Origin: Semisulcospira habei
Taxonomy: Eukaryota > Mollusca > Gastropoda > Semisulcospiridae
DNA: 64,000 nucleotides
Reading direction: 5' to 3'
NCBI GenBank assembly: GCA_036245525.1
Contig: BTPG01000002.1
Span: 163,938,738-164,002,737 of the forward strand
The stretch's first letter is position 1. Every line of letters begins with the position of its first letter. Shown here piece after piece: positions 23,409 to 29,447 of the stretch. The notes beneath the pieces were generated by a model. It was not told the DNA's origin, made no database searches, and saw only the letters and a program-made list of their open reading frames with translations. Position numbers and translations under genes: made by a program.

Positions 23409-23952
23409 TGTGTGTGTTTAAGAGACTCGGTCCTTAAAAGTGATCTTCAATATCTCCATTACAAATGCTCTTGGTATGTTTTACAATAATGCTGCACAAG
23501 AGGGCTAATGTAACTTTTGTTTACATATGAAGTTTGAGTGTTGTAAAAAATAAAGTCTTTTCTGCTTTTCATTTGACTCCTTTGCTACATACAAGCGGCA
23601 GTAGCACACCTCTATTACTGATTTGTGTGCCTACTCACAAAGATTGTGAGAAGAATGGTAGACAAGTCTTTGTTTGAGGCAAAACAACACTGAGAACCCA
23701 TTGTATTTGCGAATGATTCCAGTGCATAGGTTCCAAATACAATTACTTGTGGAGTTGTGTTTTACTTTTTTTTTTATTTCTGCCTGCCAGGCGTTCACTG
23801 GCCAAGTGATGGAGAAACAGCCAGCACAGATGACCACACCCCCTACCTCAGATGATTCTAGTTCTGCTAGCTCTGTGGCAGCAAGAAGCACAAGTTCTCG
23901 CCCCATGTCCAAGTTCCGAGCATCCAGGCAAAAGAAAGCAGGAATAAGCTGA
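4565..23952 (+). CDS. URI1: URI1 (unconventional prefoldin RPB5 interactor), C-terminal four exons
   Basis: URI1 is a prefoldin-like scaffold that binds the RNA polymerase subunit RPB5 and the R2TP/prefoldin-like complex. Exons seen: 4565-4628, 19836-19995, 20937-21549 and 23791-23952. All introns are GT-AG, and the phases join (G+AG gives Glu at the first junction, CG+T gives Arg at the second, the third is phase 0). In order, the protein shows a REIVEPYDEE stretch, a charged helix EKHREYLRKARQNMKREE, DLWKRLDALELQERR (human has ELWARLEELERQEE), a long acidic region, PADIY followed by PKSILKSS (human PADIY...RKSILKS), and a last exon AFTGQVMEKQ...MSKFRASRQKK (human AFSGTVIEKE...VSKFKAARLQQK). 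The prefoldin domain exons lie upstream of the window. The 15 kb intron 4629-19835 is filled by DIRS and LINE insertions. The gene converges with cyclin E. Family identification is strong; exon edges are inferred. Confidence 0.85.
4680..5868 (+). pseudogene. I/Nimb-like LINE remnant, RNase H region
   Basis: Encodes HAFTDGSAEEAMRNGGGGF (first RNase H Asp), EAEALRTAAST and IPSHCNILGNEEADRLAKRE, then after an interruption FYQLPREDQVIIVRLSTGH and a CPC...VEHLLQGH zinc knuckle. It ends with a GAA-repeat tail near 5879-5894. A stop codon and frameshifts are present. It is split by a TTAA-flanked hairpin at 5259-5485. A better preserved relative lies on the - strand at 54021-55380. About 30 bp are duplicated at 5655-5710 (CACTTCTGTGTGCCCCTGTR, twice). 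Confidence 0.75.
5259..5485 (+). mobile_element. TTAA-flanked hairpin element, type B, inside the LINE remnant
   Basis: Starts TTAACCCATATCATACTGAG and ends ATTCCGAATGATAAGGGTTA+A. It contains the palindromic core TTCAAGGGTAGTGCCAGAAT ... ATTCTGGCACTACCCTTGAA. It lies between VKT and KEKQRK of the LINE, so the LINE sequence on both sides plus one TTAA defines the empty site. Confidence 0.75.
5935..6333 (+). mobile_element. Short DIRS-type element with two inverted ends and no coding
   Basis: The left end TTTCCTCAAAAACATTACCG and the right end ...AGTAATGGCATTGGTAAG plus CGAAAAAATACATTTTAGAG carry about 90 bp of near-perfect inverted repeat between them (CCTATAGCTTGCGTAATTTT and its complement). 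Only about 200 bp separate the arms, with no ORF. The two outer ends differ in the same way as in full DIRS copies, so it looks like a minimal, non-autonomous DIRS derivative. Confidence 0.6.
6334..6899. other. URI1 intron, no gene seen
   Basis: A/T-rich. At about 6490-6560 a half hairpin (GGCACCAAGTTAATCTGACA, then a CTAACCTTGAACC-like end) is a decayed copy of the TTAA hairpin family. Nothing else is recognisable. Confidence 0.4.
6900..7424 (+). repeat. ~165 bp tandem repeat array, left part
   Basis: About three units, each with AATACTATTCACAACTTAAA, GATACCTGATGGTAAGACC and CATACTAATTAGGTTGACCC followed by AAAAGGTCAAGGGTCACAAG. It breaks off at 7424, where the DIRS copy 2 left end begins, and resumes at about 15730 just past its right end. 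Confidence 0.8.
7425..7576 (+). repeat. DIRS copy 2 left inverted terminal repeat
   Basis: Starts TTTTTTCAAAATACATTACC and runs to the CCTTACCACCCTATCC box. It is the inverse complement of 15030-15091 joined to 15586-15690. Outer ends differ (left TTTTTTCAAAATACAT, right TTTTTCCAAAAAATACATTT), as is normal for DIRS. Confidence 0.75.
7577..8042. other. Non-coding block between DIRS left ITR and the RAG1-N-like ORF
   Basis: No ORF. It contains an inverted pair TGTGCCAGCT / AGCTGGCACA (7631-7685). This may be 5' flank brought in with the RAG1-N-like sequence. CACGGCAGTT occurs here (7588) and again at 8995, just before DIRS leader sequence resumes. Confidence 0.3.
8043..8816 (+). pseudogene. 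RAG1 N-terminus-like (N-RAG) ORF remnant
   Basis: Begins MENEHSFPRHLEAVNSLCRL and continues CGRRSRRAV, SDIFLCYNIDVLNDQEGKHS then KTICCMCRAKLVKLE. Vertebrate RAG1 has in the same order LCRICG, a DLIARVFRIDVKADVDSIHP segment and FCHDCW. After a +1 shift near 8290-8320 it reads CDFWVTFDETLSVDDCQTCS then HFKQQSKGGRP, like the RAG1 HCDICFTAKRGLKRK segment. A second shift near 8480 leads to a Ser/Pro/Val-rich tail and LAAPLSKTEQRKRTSQNL. Proteins with only this N-terminal RAG1-like part are known from molluscan transposons (N-RAG-TP of Aplysia). No RAG1 core transposase is seen. The sequence lies inside DIRS copy 2, between its left ITR and ORF1. An alternative is another zinc-ribbon family with similar spacing. 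Confidence 0.6.
9126..11467 (+). pseudogene. DIRS copy 2 ORF1 (gag-like), frame-broken
   Basis: The N-terminal part (9126-9467) is Cys-rich: LKSCLLCRDFQWPSDVHDAC, LPCSGCSS, MCDVCADW, the zinc-binding start typical of DIRS ORF1. From 9540 to 10320 it becomes a Pro/Arg/Ser repeat (PRSVSPERARPAE, PRSDSSERVRRA, PRSELPERAW) broken by long C runs. Later, in other frames, come AMVDAQRQAKRRKSLPQPAG and AAINQAGGRRIVQNAW, then a helix-rich segment LRNLLACSGFLELATQAVLH-like at 11270-11340, which looks like the gag core. Multiple frameshifts. Confidence 0.6.
9540..10320 (+). repeat. GC-rich minisatellite and poly-C tracts in DIRS ORF1
   Basis: Repeats of CGCTCYGA..CTTCTGAGCGGG, each about 40 bp, alternate with pure C runs at about 9713-9749, 9931-9954, 10107-10120 and 10273-10285. 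The motif encodes PRS-x-S-ER. C-run length is likely to vary and to break the frame. Confidence 0.8.
11943..12947 (+). CDS. DIRS copy 2 reverse transcriptase
   Basis: The open frame encodes the DIRS-type RT: AFYSRLFLVPQPGGKWRPVI then DLSVLNKF, LDFAISLDLSDAYLHIPVHP (first catalytic Asp), RALPFCLNINPWVFTRLLDA and the catalytic NYLDDLLL, then LGFLVNPVKSVL and HLGMEF. After about residue 240 the frame leaves the RT/RNase H path, and homologous coding continues in the frame that contains 12745-12933. The ATG at 11943 is the first in frame but may not be the natural start, since DIRS RT is usually read from an overlapping ORF. Confidence 0.8.
   Translation: MFQSPPLLHRSPLWTQAPVDRSQALALCGEITALLDKAATEVVSQQDSPAFYSRLFLVPQPGGKWRPVIDLSVLNKFISAPHFRMETARTLCAAVRPLDFAISLDLSDAYLHIPVHPSSRRYLRFSFGGVDYQFRALPFCLNINPWVFTRLLDAVMALFRQRFLSPASNYLDDLLLCNLITSALKEDRDALLSLLHRLGFLVNPVKSVLTPSRRFLHLGMEFLTDLNLVRLPLARQQKIAELAHQGRGLLLGQGLASTPGFTRHSSGLVTPRQALCPPAAATPSPPLASLVGCPDGSGPSYSADPATPPEVDGPRMAGNGHASTLTSAPVISLH
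12745..13740 (+). pseudogene. DIRS copy 2 RNase H and connector
   Basis: Frame-shifted continuation of the [33 protein letters not shown] (RNase H Asp), NWLELKAVWMALDFWEG (Glu), VLVLSDNSAVVAYL (Asp) and RALHILGHLNVVTDTLS. Then a connector DIFCLICSRWETPLVDLFAT and [14 protein letters not shown], shared with copies 1 and 3. A stop (TGA at 12947 in the upstream frame) and shifts separate the pieces. Confidence 0.75.
13744..13781 (+). mobile_element. 38 bp tail-only LINE insertion
   Basis: GCTCGGCGTTAAACCCAAAT followed by AACTAACTAACTAACTAA. It matches the last bases of the I/Nimb-like LINE at 1-527. It is flanked by a 12 bp duplication CTCGRATGCAGC at 13732-13743 and 13782-13793 (one mismatch), so it is a real, extremely 5'-truncated insertion. 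Confidence 0.85.
13800..14694 (+). pseudogene. DIRS copy 2 tyrosine recombinase
   Basis: WRVFQSWCAARRLPPTDLTT, LAGFFLWLFDDQGLAHVTVK, LAWVLTWLNTDRFEPLPLAR, then the box I region [13 protein letters not shown]. Copies 1 and 3 have R at the position where this copy has H, so the catalytic Arg is lost. Coding continues in another frame from 14297, with [20 protein letters not shown] (the H-x-x-R box) at 14550-14610. A normal Tyr box is not continuous in this frame. Confidence 0.75.
14869..14959 (+). repeat. DIRS copy 2 internal complementary region
   Basis: AGTAATGCCATCAGTAATGT ... ATACTTACCAATGGCATTACT. The left half is the complement of the left ITR outer end (7425-7455), including TTTTGAAAAAA. 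The right half is the complement of the right ITR outer end, including TTTTTTGGAAAAATA. The two ends are thus joined head to head inside the element. Confidence 0.85.
15092..15585 (-). mobile_element. L2-like LINE 3' fragment inside the DIRS right ITR
   Basis: On the - strand it encodes PTYLSDLVQLYTLSRSLRSA, RAFSYFGPITWNALPADVRH then SSSLSIFKSKLKTHLF, the conserved end of L2/CR1-type polyproteins. A 3' tail follows with AGCGCCTAGAGCACCTTGGT and a (TTA)n end at about 15092-15105. A (CA)n tract lies inside. It separates the two parts of the DIRS right ITR. No clear target duplication. Confidence 0.7.
15244..15323. repeat. (CA)n microsatellite
   Basis: About 80 bp of nearly pure CA dinucleotide inside the L2-like fragment. 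Confidence 0.95.
15586..15690 (+). repeat. DIRS copy 2 right inverted terminal repeat
   Basis: TAGGGGACACAACTTTGGGC through AGTAATGCCATCGGTAAG to CATTTTAG. It is the inverse complement of the left ITR. It is followed by an A run and a C run, then by the tandem array. Confidence 0.75.
15730..16051 (+). repeat. ~165 bp tandem repeat array, right part
   Basis: Units with GCAAATACTATTTACAACTT, TTGGTACAGAGATACCTGAT and AAAAGGTCAAGGGTCGTGGG. It is the continuation of the array at 6900-7424, separated from it by DIRS copy 2. Confidence 0.75.
16052..17046 (-). mobile_element. L2 LINE, 3' half of a split copy
   Basis: - strand coding: NWMTANKLKLNDDKTEAILI, then MNSFVSATAWACYFHLRRIS, LSRIDYFNSLLSGLP, LQRIQNNAARLVLRKKKSDH and YKSLNNYAPANLSYLLHPYT, and a final SFSIYGPSTWN. 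These are L2-clade landmarks. The 3' tail is AT-rich with ATT repeats at 16052-16080. Its upstream part continues at 19351-19690; the two are separated by DIRS copy 4. Frame broken. A G run lies at about 16855-16876. Confidence 0.8.
17505..18534 (+). pseudogene. CR1/Rex-like LINE reverse transcriptase fragment
   Basis: 5'-truncated. It reads ISVLSILSKPLERHVHKHLL, then in another frame VFLDLTKAFDLVDHNILL, then GVPQGSILGPLLFSLFISDL and the catalytic LFADDSTLH, then WCTQNRMLLSTSKTKSMLIA. Frameshifts near 17640-17860 and a stop at 18335 break it. The clade is within the CR1/jockey group; the exact family is uncertain. It sits inside DIRS copy 4. Confidence 0.75.
18535..18925 (+). pseudogene. DIRS copy 4 tyrosine recombinase C-terminal remnant
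   Basis: In mixed frames: RRGHSRLFLLLAPGENDILP, like copy 1 LRRGHLRLFLPLAPGRTDIS, then a degraded EPHGNHYRAV box and AVVWQAGLFTHLYRGDLS, which contains the expected catalytic Tyr (THLYRGDL; copy 3 has RFYLRDL). Confidence 0.6.
19024..19113 (+). repeat. DIRS copy 4 internal complementary region
   Basis: AGTAATGTCATCAGTAATGT then TTTTGAGGAAAC, followed by TTTTTCTCTAAAATGTATTT and ATACTTACCGATGACATTACT. This is the joined complement of the two outer ITR ends, with this copy's own GTCAT variant. Confidence 0.85.
19351..19690 (-). pseudogene. L2 LINE, upstream half of the split copy
   Basis: - strand: FDTIDHSILFHCLHHSFGI, then AHSWFLSYLVDRQQSVTIDG, CGVPQGSVLGPVFFTLYTSP and a degraded ADDSQLL box. 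It continues in the same L2 protein at 17046 and below. Confidence 0.8.
19836..19995 (+). CDS. URI1: URI1 exon, charged helix and LW-RL motif
   Basis: A 160 nt exon between TTTATTTGCAG and GTAAGT. It encodes a Lys/Arg/Glu-rich helix, then LTDEDLWKRLDALELQERRG and REIER. The DLWKRLDALE motif is the most conserved block in the C-terminal half of URI1 proteins. It ends with two bases of an Arg codon completed by the next exon. Confidence 0.85.
20200..20900 (+). repeat. ~165 bp tandem repeat array in URI1 intron
   Basis: Four or so diverged units, with ACCTGATGATAAGACCTTTC, ATGCATATTAATTTAGACGA and AAAGGTCAAGGGTCAGGGG. A G run lies at about 20783-20809. Same family and orientation as the arrays at 6.9 and 15.7 kb. 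Confidence 0.75.
20937..21549 (+). CDS. URI1: URI1 exon, acidic region and KSILKS motif
   Basis: A 613 nt exon between GTGGTGTTCAG and AAG-GTGAGA. It holds a Glu/Asp run (residues around GDGDNDEDDEDSDEDANN), a VIRFSHS motif matching IYFSHT of human URI1, the PADIY...GPKSILKSS block, and KRQKSVTFATDD. The acidic run sits where the human protein has its poly-Asp tract. It ends in phase 0. Confidence 0.85.
21550..22079. other. URI1 intron with a short tandem duplication
   Basis: No gene. About 57 bp around GCATATGACGTTTTTGGCAT are duplicated (21840-21920), and TACCATATTTTTCAAATACGGTA (21786-21808) is a small inverted pair. Otherwise ordinary intron. Confidence 0.4.
22080..22650 (+). repeat. Tandem repeats of ~180 bp in URI1 intron
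   Basis: Three units, each with CACATGATTTTTCATAAAC, GCATAAGCCTGCAATTTGTC, GGTCAATTGTGACCTGTATG and CCCTAGGTGTG. GTCAATTGTGAC is a near palindrome in each. One unit carries a tiny retro-insertion at 22233-22281. Confidence 0.75.
22233..22281 (+). mobile_element. 49 bp tail-only LINE/SINE insertion
   Basis: TCGCCTCAAGCACCAGACGG and so on, ending in a GAAT repeat. It is flanked by exact 14 bp duplications ATGCCCTAGGTGTG at 22219-22232 and 22282-22295. The other repeat units lack it. Confidence 0.85.
22651..23790. other. URI1 intron: diverged tandem duplication and (GT)n
   Basis: About 155 bp are duplicated (GTGTCCGTCTTTATTTATGT region at 22867 and 22996-23060). The half hairpin at 23095-23150 is a decayed TTAA-type element. 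(GT)n runs at about 23347-23417. No gene seen. Confidence 0.5.
23791..23952 (+). CDS. URI1: URI1 terminal exon and stop
   Basis: It follows a long T-rich tract ending TGCCTGCCAG. It encodes AFTGQVMEKQ, a TTPP segment, a Ser-rich linker and a basic end MSKFRASRQKKAGIS, then TGA at 23950-23952. Both ends match the human URI1 C-terminus in order and spacing. Confidence 0.85.
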   Translation, partial: AFTGQVMEKQPAQMTTPPTSDDSSSASSVAARSTSSRPMSKFRASRQKKAGIS

Positions 23953-23964
23953 TCAGGTGTACTG

Positions 23965-24178
23965 TTAATTCGTTCAGCCCGACAGACGTAATTCCCAAAC
24001 TTTGGAGGCGTCATCTAGTGACTATGCACCAGTTGCAGGAGATGGATCGACCATTATAATTCAAGGGCAGTGTCAGATTAGCTTGGTGCCGACAGGCACC
24101 AAGCTAATCTGGCACTGCCCTTGAATTACCATGGTCGACCCATCTCCTGCTGTAGTGCGTCTGGGCTGAATGGGTAAA
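23965..24178 (+). mobile_element. TTAA-type hairpin element, type A
   Basis: TTAATTCGTTCAGCCC at the left, GGGCTGAATGGGTAA at the right. The central arms TTCAAGGGCAGTGTCAGATT / AATCTGGCACTGCCCTTGAA meet at GGTGCCGACAGGCACC. Outer arms GGAGATGGATCGACCAT / ATGGTCGACCCATCTCC extend the stem. Located 13 bases after the URI1 stop. Confidence 0.8.
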
Positions 24179-24251
24179 TTTGTGTGCTGGTTGGTGATTT
24201 TTGGACCATACTGCATGCAGCCAAAGAATATTACAGACCAGCACACTTTGT

Positions 24252-24375
24252 TTGCTCTGAACCTTAGCTGCACGAGCAAGCTTAAATTCTGTGCAGGCCA
24301 TTAAGCAAGATGCTCTACTATAGCAGAGCACCTTGCTTAGTGGCCTGCGTGGAATTTAAGCTCGCTTGTGCAACG
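24252..24375. repeat. Hairpin with TGCTCTACTATAGCAGAGCA tip
   Basis: Long stem: GAGCAAGCTTAAATTCTGTG and its imperfect complement, then GCCATTAAGCAAGATGCTCT/AGAGCACCTTGCTTAGTGGC around CTATAG. A second copy of this family lies at 31655-31797. Confidence 0.75.
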
Positions 24376-24707
24376 GACTCTTGCTGTTAATGTAATAAGC
24401 AGAGAAACCCTGGATATCAGTTCAAGTCACCTGACTACATGTACTTAACTGTATGCATTGCAAAAAAACAAAATAAAAAAACAAACATAAAAACAGCTGC
24501 AGGAAACATTGTCATATAAGACTGCTGTTTCAATACATTGTCATGTCCCCTGACCACAATTTTATTTGATCCATGGGAGATTGGGCAAAAAAATGAAATG
24601 ACTGAGAACAGACCACATACTATCTATGCCCCATATTCTATGGTCAACAAGACATAAATTCTCGAGCCCCAGCAGATGCAGCAGCTCGTGAGATATTACA
24701 TCTCTTA

Positions 24708-25216
24708 AGGCCCCGCTACACGAGCCCGGTTTTGAGGCCGATTCCCGATCAGTTTTCGAATCGGTAGGTGATCGGACTGGACTAAAAAATGTGTGTACTG
24801 CCACACAAGTCCCGACTTGTTTAGCCGACCGGTTTGAATCGAAGATCAAAGTCGTACCTGTTCTGCAAACTGACTGCTAGTTTTGACAGTGATGATGATG
24901 TGCTTGCATTATCAGCAGTTTTGCATCATATTCGGGAAGAGGCGTGCGAAACATCAGCGGCAACGGCGGTGGTACTGATCACAACAGGCGTGTTTGGCCA
25001 TTTGCAAACCGTGCTGAAACGACATGCTTTGCGAGACGCGCTCTGATTGGTTGAAGCTTACAATCGGGACCGATTCGGATTGGGAAAATAGAGCAGGTTC
25101 TAGACACCCGTTTCCTAGCCGATTGGCACCGGTTCGGATAATTGACGTCATCCGATCACAATCGGATCGGAATCGGCTTCAAAATCGGGGCACAACCGGC
25201 CCGTGTGGCGGGGCCT
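24708..25216 (+). mobile_element. PIF/Harbinger-like DNA transposon derivative
   Basis: Terminal inverted repeats AGGCCCCGCTACACGAGCCC and, at the right, the complement of AGGCCCCGCCACACGGGCC. They are flanked by TTA on both sides (24705-24707 and 25217-25219), as PIF/Harbinger insertions are. Subterminal GCCGATTCC and ATCGGAATCGGC repeats are also inverted. A short ORF inside reads SDDDVLALSAVLHHIREE, perhaps a transposase remnant. 509 bp. Confidence 0.7.
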
Positions 25217-25219
25217 TTA

Positions 25220-25486
25220 CTCGTGGAACAGACTAGCTCATGGGCAGTTCTGTTTGAGCTTTTGAAAAAGCTGAATCATTACTGAGACTTTGTAACCCAT
25301 GTTGCTCATATCCTTTGAATAGAATGTTGGGGTATGTAAAGTTTAAAACGATGCATGATGTACAAGGGTTCACGATGATCTAGGTCTTGCCAACACAATT
25401 TCTCACTATTTCTGAGGTTAACTGGCTTTTGAACCACACTAATGGTTTCATTTTGTACTGCTGGTGCTATCCAAATAATAAATTGC
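25220..25486. other. Intergenic, nothing recognised
   Basis: A/T-rich single-copy-looking sequence between the Harbinger-like element and the LINE at 25500. Confidence 0.3.
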
Positions 25487-25732
25487 TCCTTACTTAAATT
25501 CCCCCACCCGGGTCTGCCCTGGGGGACTTGGGTGGGGTTAACTACGTTTTAGTTCCCAGGGTCGCCCTGGGTGGGTTCTTCCCTCTATTCTGGGGCATGT
25601 GTTTCTGTCTATCCTTGGTCCATTCACCTGTATTTGTCTTTTTAAAACTCTCCCAACTGTATGCACTGCCTGTAGCTCTTGATATTGGATGTGTGTTGCT
25701 AAATTATGGTCTTAGCTTTATTTAGGCCTCAT

Positions 25733-28700
25733 CTTACTTACGCCTGTCACCCCTACCCGGGTATAGGCCGTCGACGAGAGACCTCCAGCAACTCCTGTCC
25801 TGTGCTTCTCCTTCGATTCTACTCCAGGTGGTTCCCAGTCTCTTGATGTCTGCTTAGAGGTCTCGACGCCAGGAGTTTCTCGGCCTACCTCTTTTCCTCT
25901 TTCCCTGGGGGTTCCATGACAATGCCTGCCTAGTGATACTGGAAGCTGGCTTTCTCAGACTGTGACCGATCCATCCCCATCTTCTTCGCCCAATTTCATT
26001 CTCTGCTGTTATCTGCTCTGTTCTCTCCCAGAGTCTGACGTTGCTGATCTTCTCTGGCCAGTGGATTTTCAAAATTCTTCTAAGGCAACTGTTCATGAAG
26101 GTCTGTACTCTGTTGACTGTGTTTTTTGTCAATCTCCAAGTCTCTGCTCCATATAGGAGAACTGCTTTTACATTGGAGTTGAAAATCCGGACTTTGGTGT
26201 GTTGTGACAGCTCTCTGGAACTCCACACTTTTTTCAACTGGAGAAAGGCTGCTCTGGCTTTACCGATTCGTGCTCTGACATCTGCGTCAGTGCCGCCTTT
26301 TTTGTCTATGATGCTCCCGAGATAGGTGAAGGACTCCACCTCCTCCAACGGGGTGCCAGCAAGCAAGACTGGTTCTTCCCTGGTTGCGTTCAGCCTCATC
26401 GTCTTTGTTTTCTGTTTGTGAATGGTGAGGCCCACTTGGGACGAGATGTCAGCAAGCCTCGTGGTCTTGTCCTGCATTTGTTGATGAGTGTGGGACAGTA
26501 ATGCCAAGTCGTCTGCAAAATCGAGGTCGTCAAGCTGTGTCCACTTCGTCTGTGCTCTGTGGTCATCTTCATGACCCAGTCTATGGCCAGTAGGAAGAGG
26601 AACGGAGACAGCAGACACCCCTGCCTGACACCAGTTCTGACCTGGAGCTCCCTGGTGAACTGCCCTTCGTGGATCACGCGACATGTCATGCCATCGTAGC
26701 TGCTCTTGATCAGGCGGACGAGCTCTGTGGGTACACCGTAGTGTCGTAGGAGTTTCCGCAGTCTCTCGGTCCACACTGTCAAATGCTTTCTCATAATCCA
26801 CAAAGTTGACGTACAGCGGGGAGCTCCACTCCAGAGACTGTTCCACGATGATGCGGAGAGTGGCGATCTGGTCTGTGCATGATCGGTTCTTCCTGAATCC
26901 TGCTTGCTGGTCTCTCAGCTGGGGGTCAACGGAGCTCTTCATTCTCTCCAGGATGATCCTGTTGAAGACCTTTCCTGGTACTGACAGCAAGGTGATTCCT
27001 CTGTAGTTGGAACACTTGCTGAGGTCGCCTTTCTTGGGAAGCTTGATTAGGTACCCCTCCTTCCAGTCAGCCGGCATCACCTCCTCTTCCCAGATCTTTC
27101 CAAACAGTGGGTACAGCATCTCCACTGTTGTCTCTAGGTCTGCTTTCAGAGACTCCGCTGGGATGCCATCTGGGCCTGCTGCTTTGCCGTTCTTCAAAAA
27201 TGCCACTGCTCTTCTGATCTCTTCCCGGCTGGGTCTGTCACAGCTGATGGGTAGGTCGGTCTCTGCCGGCTGGATGTCTGGGGGGTCGGGTGGGCTAGGT
27301 CTGTTCAGTAACTCTTCAAAATACTCGGCCCATCTGTCGAGTTGGTCTGCTCTGTCTGCAATAGGCTTGCCTTGTCTTTTACTGGTCTTTCTGTATGGCC
27401 ATACTTGCCGGACAATCTTCTGGTAATGTTGTAGAGCTGTTTCATGTTGCCGCTGCCTGCTGCCTTTTCTGCCTCTGCTGCCAGGCTGTCTGTGTAGGCC
27501 CTCTTGTCTGCCCTGATACTCCTCTTCACCTCGCGGTTGGCTTCCCAGTATTCCCCCTGTGCCCTTACTTTGGCTGCTCTCGTGCGACTGTTGTTGACAA
27601 CTGCTTTCTTCTGCTTCCTCACTTCTATCTTCTTCAAGGTCTGTGCCGACAGCCAGTCCTTGTGATGGTGTTTCCTGAACCCTACAGTGTCTTTGCAGGT
27701 TGAGTTCAGCGCCTCTCTAACTGCCTTCCACTGCTGCTCTGTGGTGACCTCCTCCTCTCCATTTACTAGCTCCTGTAGCGCTTGAAACCGGTTGGACAGC
27801 ACCAGTTTGAACTCTTCTCTAACTCCAGTTTCTCTCAGGAGGCCTACATTATAGCGCTGTCTTCTTGTCTCTGTGCGGCTTTTCTTTAGCTTGAGCTTCA
27901 TTCTTAAGGTAAGCAGATGGTGGTCGGAGGCGACATCTGCTCCCCTCCTCACTCGAACATCTTGAAGGGATCTTCTAAATTTCTTGCTAATGCAGATATG
28001 GTCTATTTGTTTCTCTGTTGTATGGTCAGGTGAGACCCAAGTTGCTTTGTGTATTCTTCTGTGTGGGAAGATGCTGCCTCCAATGACAAGTCGGTTTAGA
28101 GCACAAAAGTCTACAAACCTCTCCCCGTTCTCACTCATCTCCGAGCCTAGTCCCTGTCTCCCCATCACCTCTTCGTATCCGGTGTTGTCCTCCCCTATTT
28201 TGGCATTAAAATCGCCCATGACGATGGTGATGTCTCGCTCCGCACATTTGTCCAAGGCACTCTGGAGTCGGTCGTAGAACTCTTCTCTTCCTCGTCACTG
28301 TCATTAGTGGGTGCATAACACTGGATGACGTTCAGCTTGAGCTTTTTCTTGGTTTTAAAGGCTGCTGTGATAATTCTTGGCCCAAGAGGTTCCCAGCCCA
28401 TCAGCGCTCTCTGTGCCACTGGTGACAGCATGAATGCTACACCTTCTGTATGGGGGGCATTCTCCTCTTCATGACCTGAATACAGAATCATCTCCCCACT
28501 TAACAGCCTTTTCTGGCCAGACTGCGTCCATCTGGCTTCACTGATACCTAGCAGGGAAAGGTTGTACTTTTGCATTTCCGCTGCTATCTGGGCGGCCTTG
28601 CCGCTCTGGTACATGGTCTTGACGTTCCATGTGCCCATGGTTGTATCCCTGGATAGAGAGAGGCGGCTCTGTCCTGTGGCTTCCGAAGACTTCCGGCTTT

Positions 28701-28994
28701 CACCACAGGACGTCGTAAGTCTTCTGGTAGAAGAACCTTCCTCCTCCAGGAAAGGAATTACTGTTAGTCTTTTCGTCGGCGTTTTTGTAGCTATTTTCTT
28801 TTTTGCAGGGTGGGGAAGCTACCCCCACACCCAACCCCCTTACTAGGAGGACCAGGGTTTTCTGTCGGGGTCACCTTCCCTTAGACCATGTTGGTTCACG
28901 GCACCTTATTTCATTCGGTGCACCCCTCTCACGAGGGACCCCCTATCCACCACCCAGGGGACGCGCCTCAACGCCATATGGTCTCAGCGCGAGG
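25733..28994 (-). mobile_element. RTE LINE copy 1, full length
   Basis: - strand, 3262 bp, from CCTCGCGCTGAGACC (5' end at 28994) to a GTAAGATG end at 25733. It is flanked by 13 bp duplications ATTTAGGCCTCAT (25720-25732 and 28995-29007). The coding region is broken by small deletions; see the pseudogene entry. Confidence 0.9.
25854..28700 (-). pseudogene. RTE copy 1 endonuclease-reverse transcriptase, broken
   Basis: Starts near [18 protein letters not shown]. Compared with copy 3 it has 4 bp deletions near 28285 (after SDEEE) and 27375 (KDK), and a 2 bp loss near 26757. From there the RT is out of frame until [16 protein letters not shown] at 26510. It therefore cannot make the full protein. 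Sequence is otherwise very close to copies 3, 5 and 6. Confidence 0.85.
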
Positions 28995-29354
28995 ATTTAG
29001 GCCTCATGGCGTAGGTTTATTTAACGCATTGGACCGGCTGGCGACATACATTCAATATTCTGGGTTTTTTTTTCACAAGCAGTGCAGGCACGTCCTGAGA
29101 AGGCCTTGTTGCTGTCGGGACGTTAAGCAATGTACAATCAATCAATCCTTACTTAAATAAATTGTTTTCTAGTGTTTGTCAAACTGTCAGCAGGCACTAG
29201 CTATTCTGTTGCCACCCTTGAGCTTTGTGACAGTGTGACCAAGCTTGTCACAACTGGTGCCAAGTCTAGAACCAACTTTATTGATTTTTCGCTTTGTGTG
29301 TAATGAGGTCAAATTGGGAATTTTTACCATAGAGTTCTCTCACACACACAGAAA

Positions 29355-29447
29355 GTAACCCTTTGGCTGTTGCTAGCACATTTTGTCGAAGTGATTTCTG
29401 CAGGAATCGCCTTGACAAGAAAACACTACCCACAGCCAAACGGTTAA
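29355..29447. mobile_element. TTAA-type hairpin, type C
   Basis: TAACCCTTTGGCTGTTGCTA at the left and CACAGCCAAACGGTTAA at the right. The tip is GATTTCTGCAGGAATCGCC. About 90 bp and almost entirely self-complementary. Confidence 0.7.

Larger units (their letters stand above)
23953..24480 (+). promoter_or_regulatory. Probable URI1 3' UTR with candidate poly(A) signal at 24472
   Basis: This is the sequence following the URI1 stop. AATAAA occurs at 24472-24477 in an A-rich stretch. The interval carries a TTAA-type hairpin element (23965-24178) and a second hairpin (24252-24375). If this is the mature 3' end, the message would contain two long stem-loops. The true cleavage site cannot be seen here. 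Confidence 0.35.
25500..29145 (+). mobile_element. 5'-truncated LINE with AATC tail, split by RTE copy 1
   Basis: Pieces 25500-25732 and 29008-29145 form one insertion. Its 3' end reads GGCCTTGTTGCTGTCGGGAC then GTTAAGCAATGTACAATCAATCAATC. It is flanked by 13 bp duplications TCCTTACTTAAAT at 25487-25499 and 29146-29158. RTE copy 1 later inserted into it. Family not assigned. Confidence 0.7.

Noticed and set aside
24834..25046. 70-residue ORF as a host gene
   Set aside because: It lies entirely inside the TIR element; at most a transposase remnant.
25528..25725. 65-residue hydrophobic ORF as a membrane peptide
   Set aside because: It lies inside the truncated LINE with AATC tail; no independent support.
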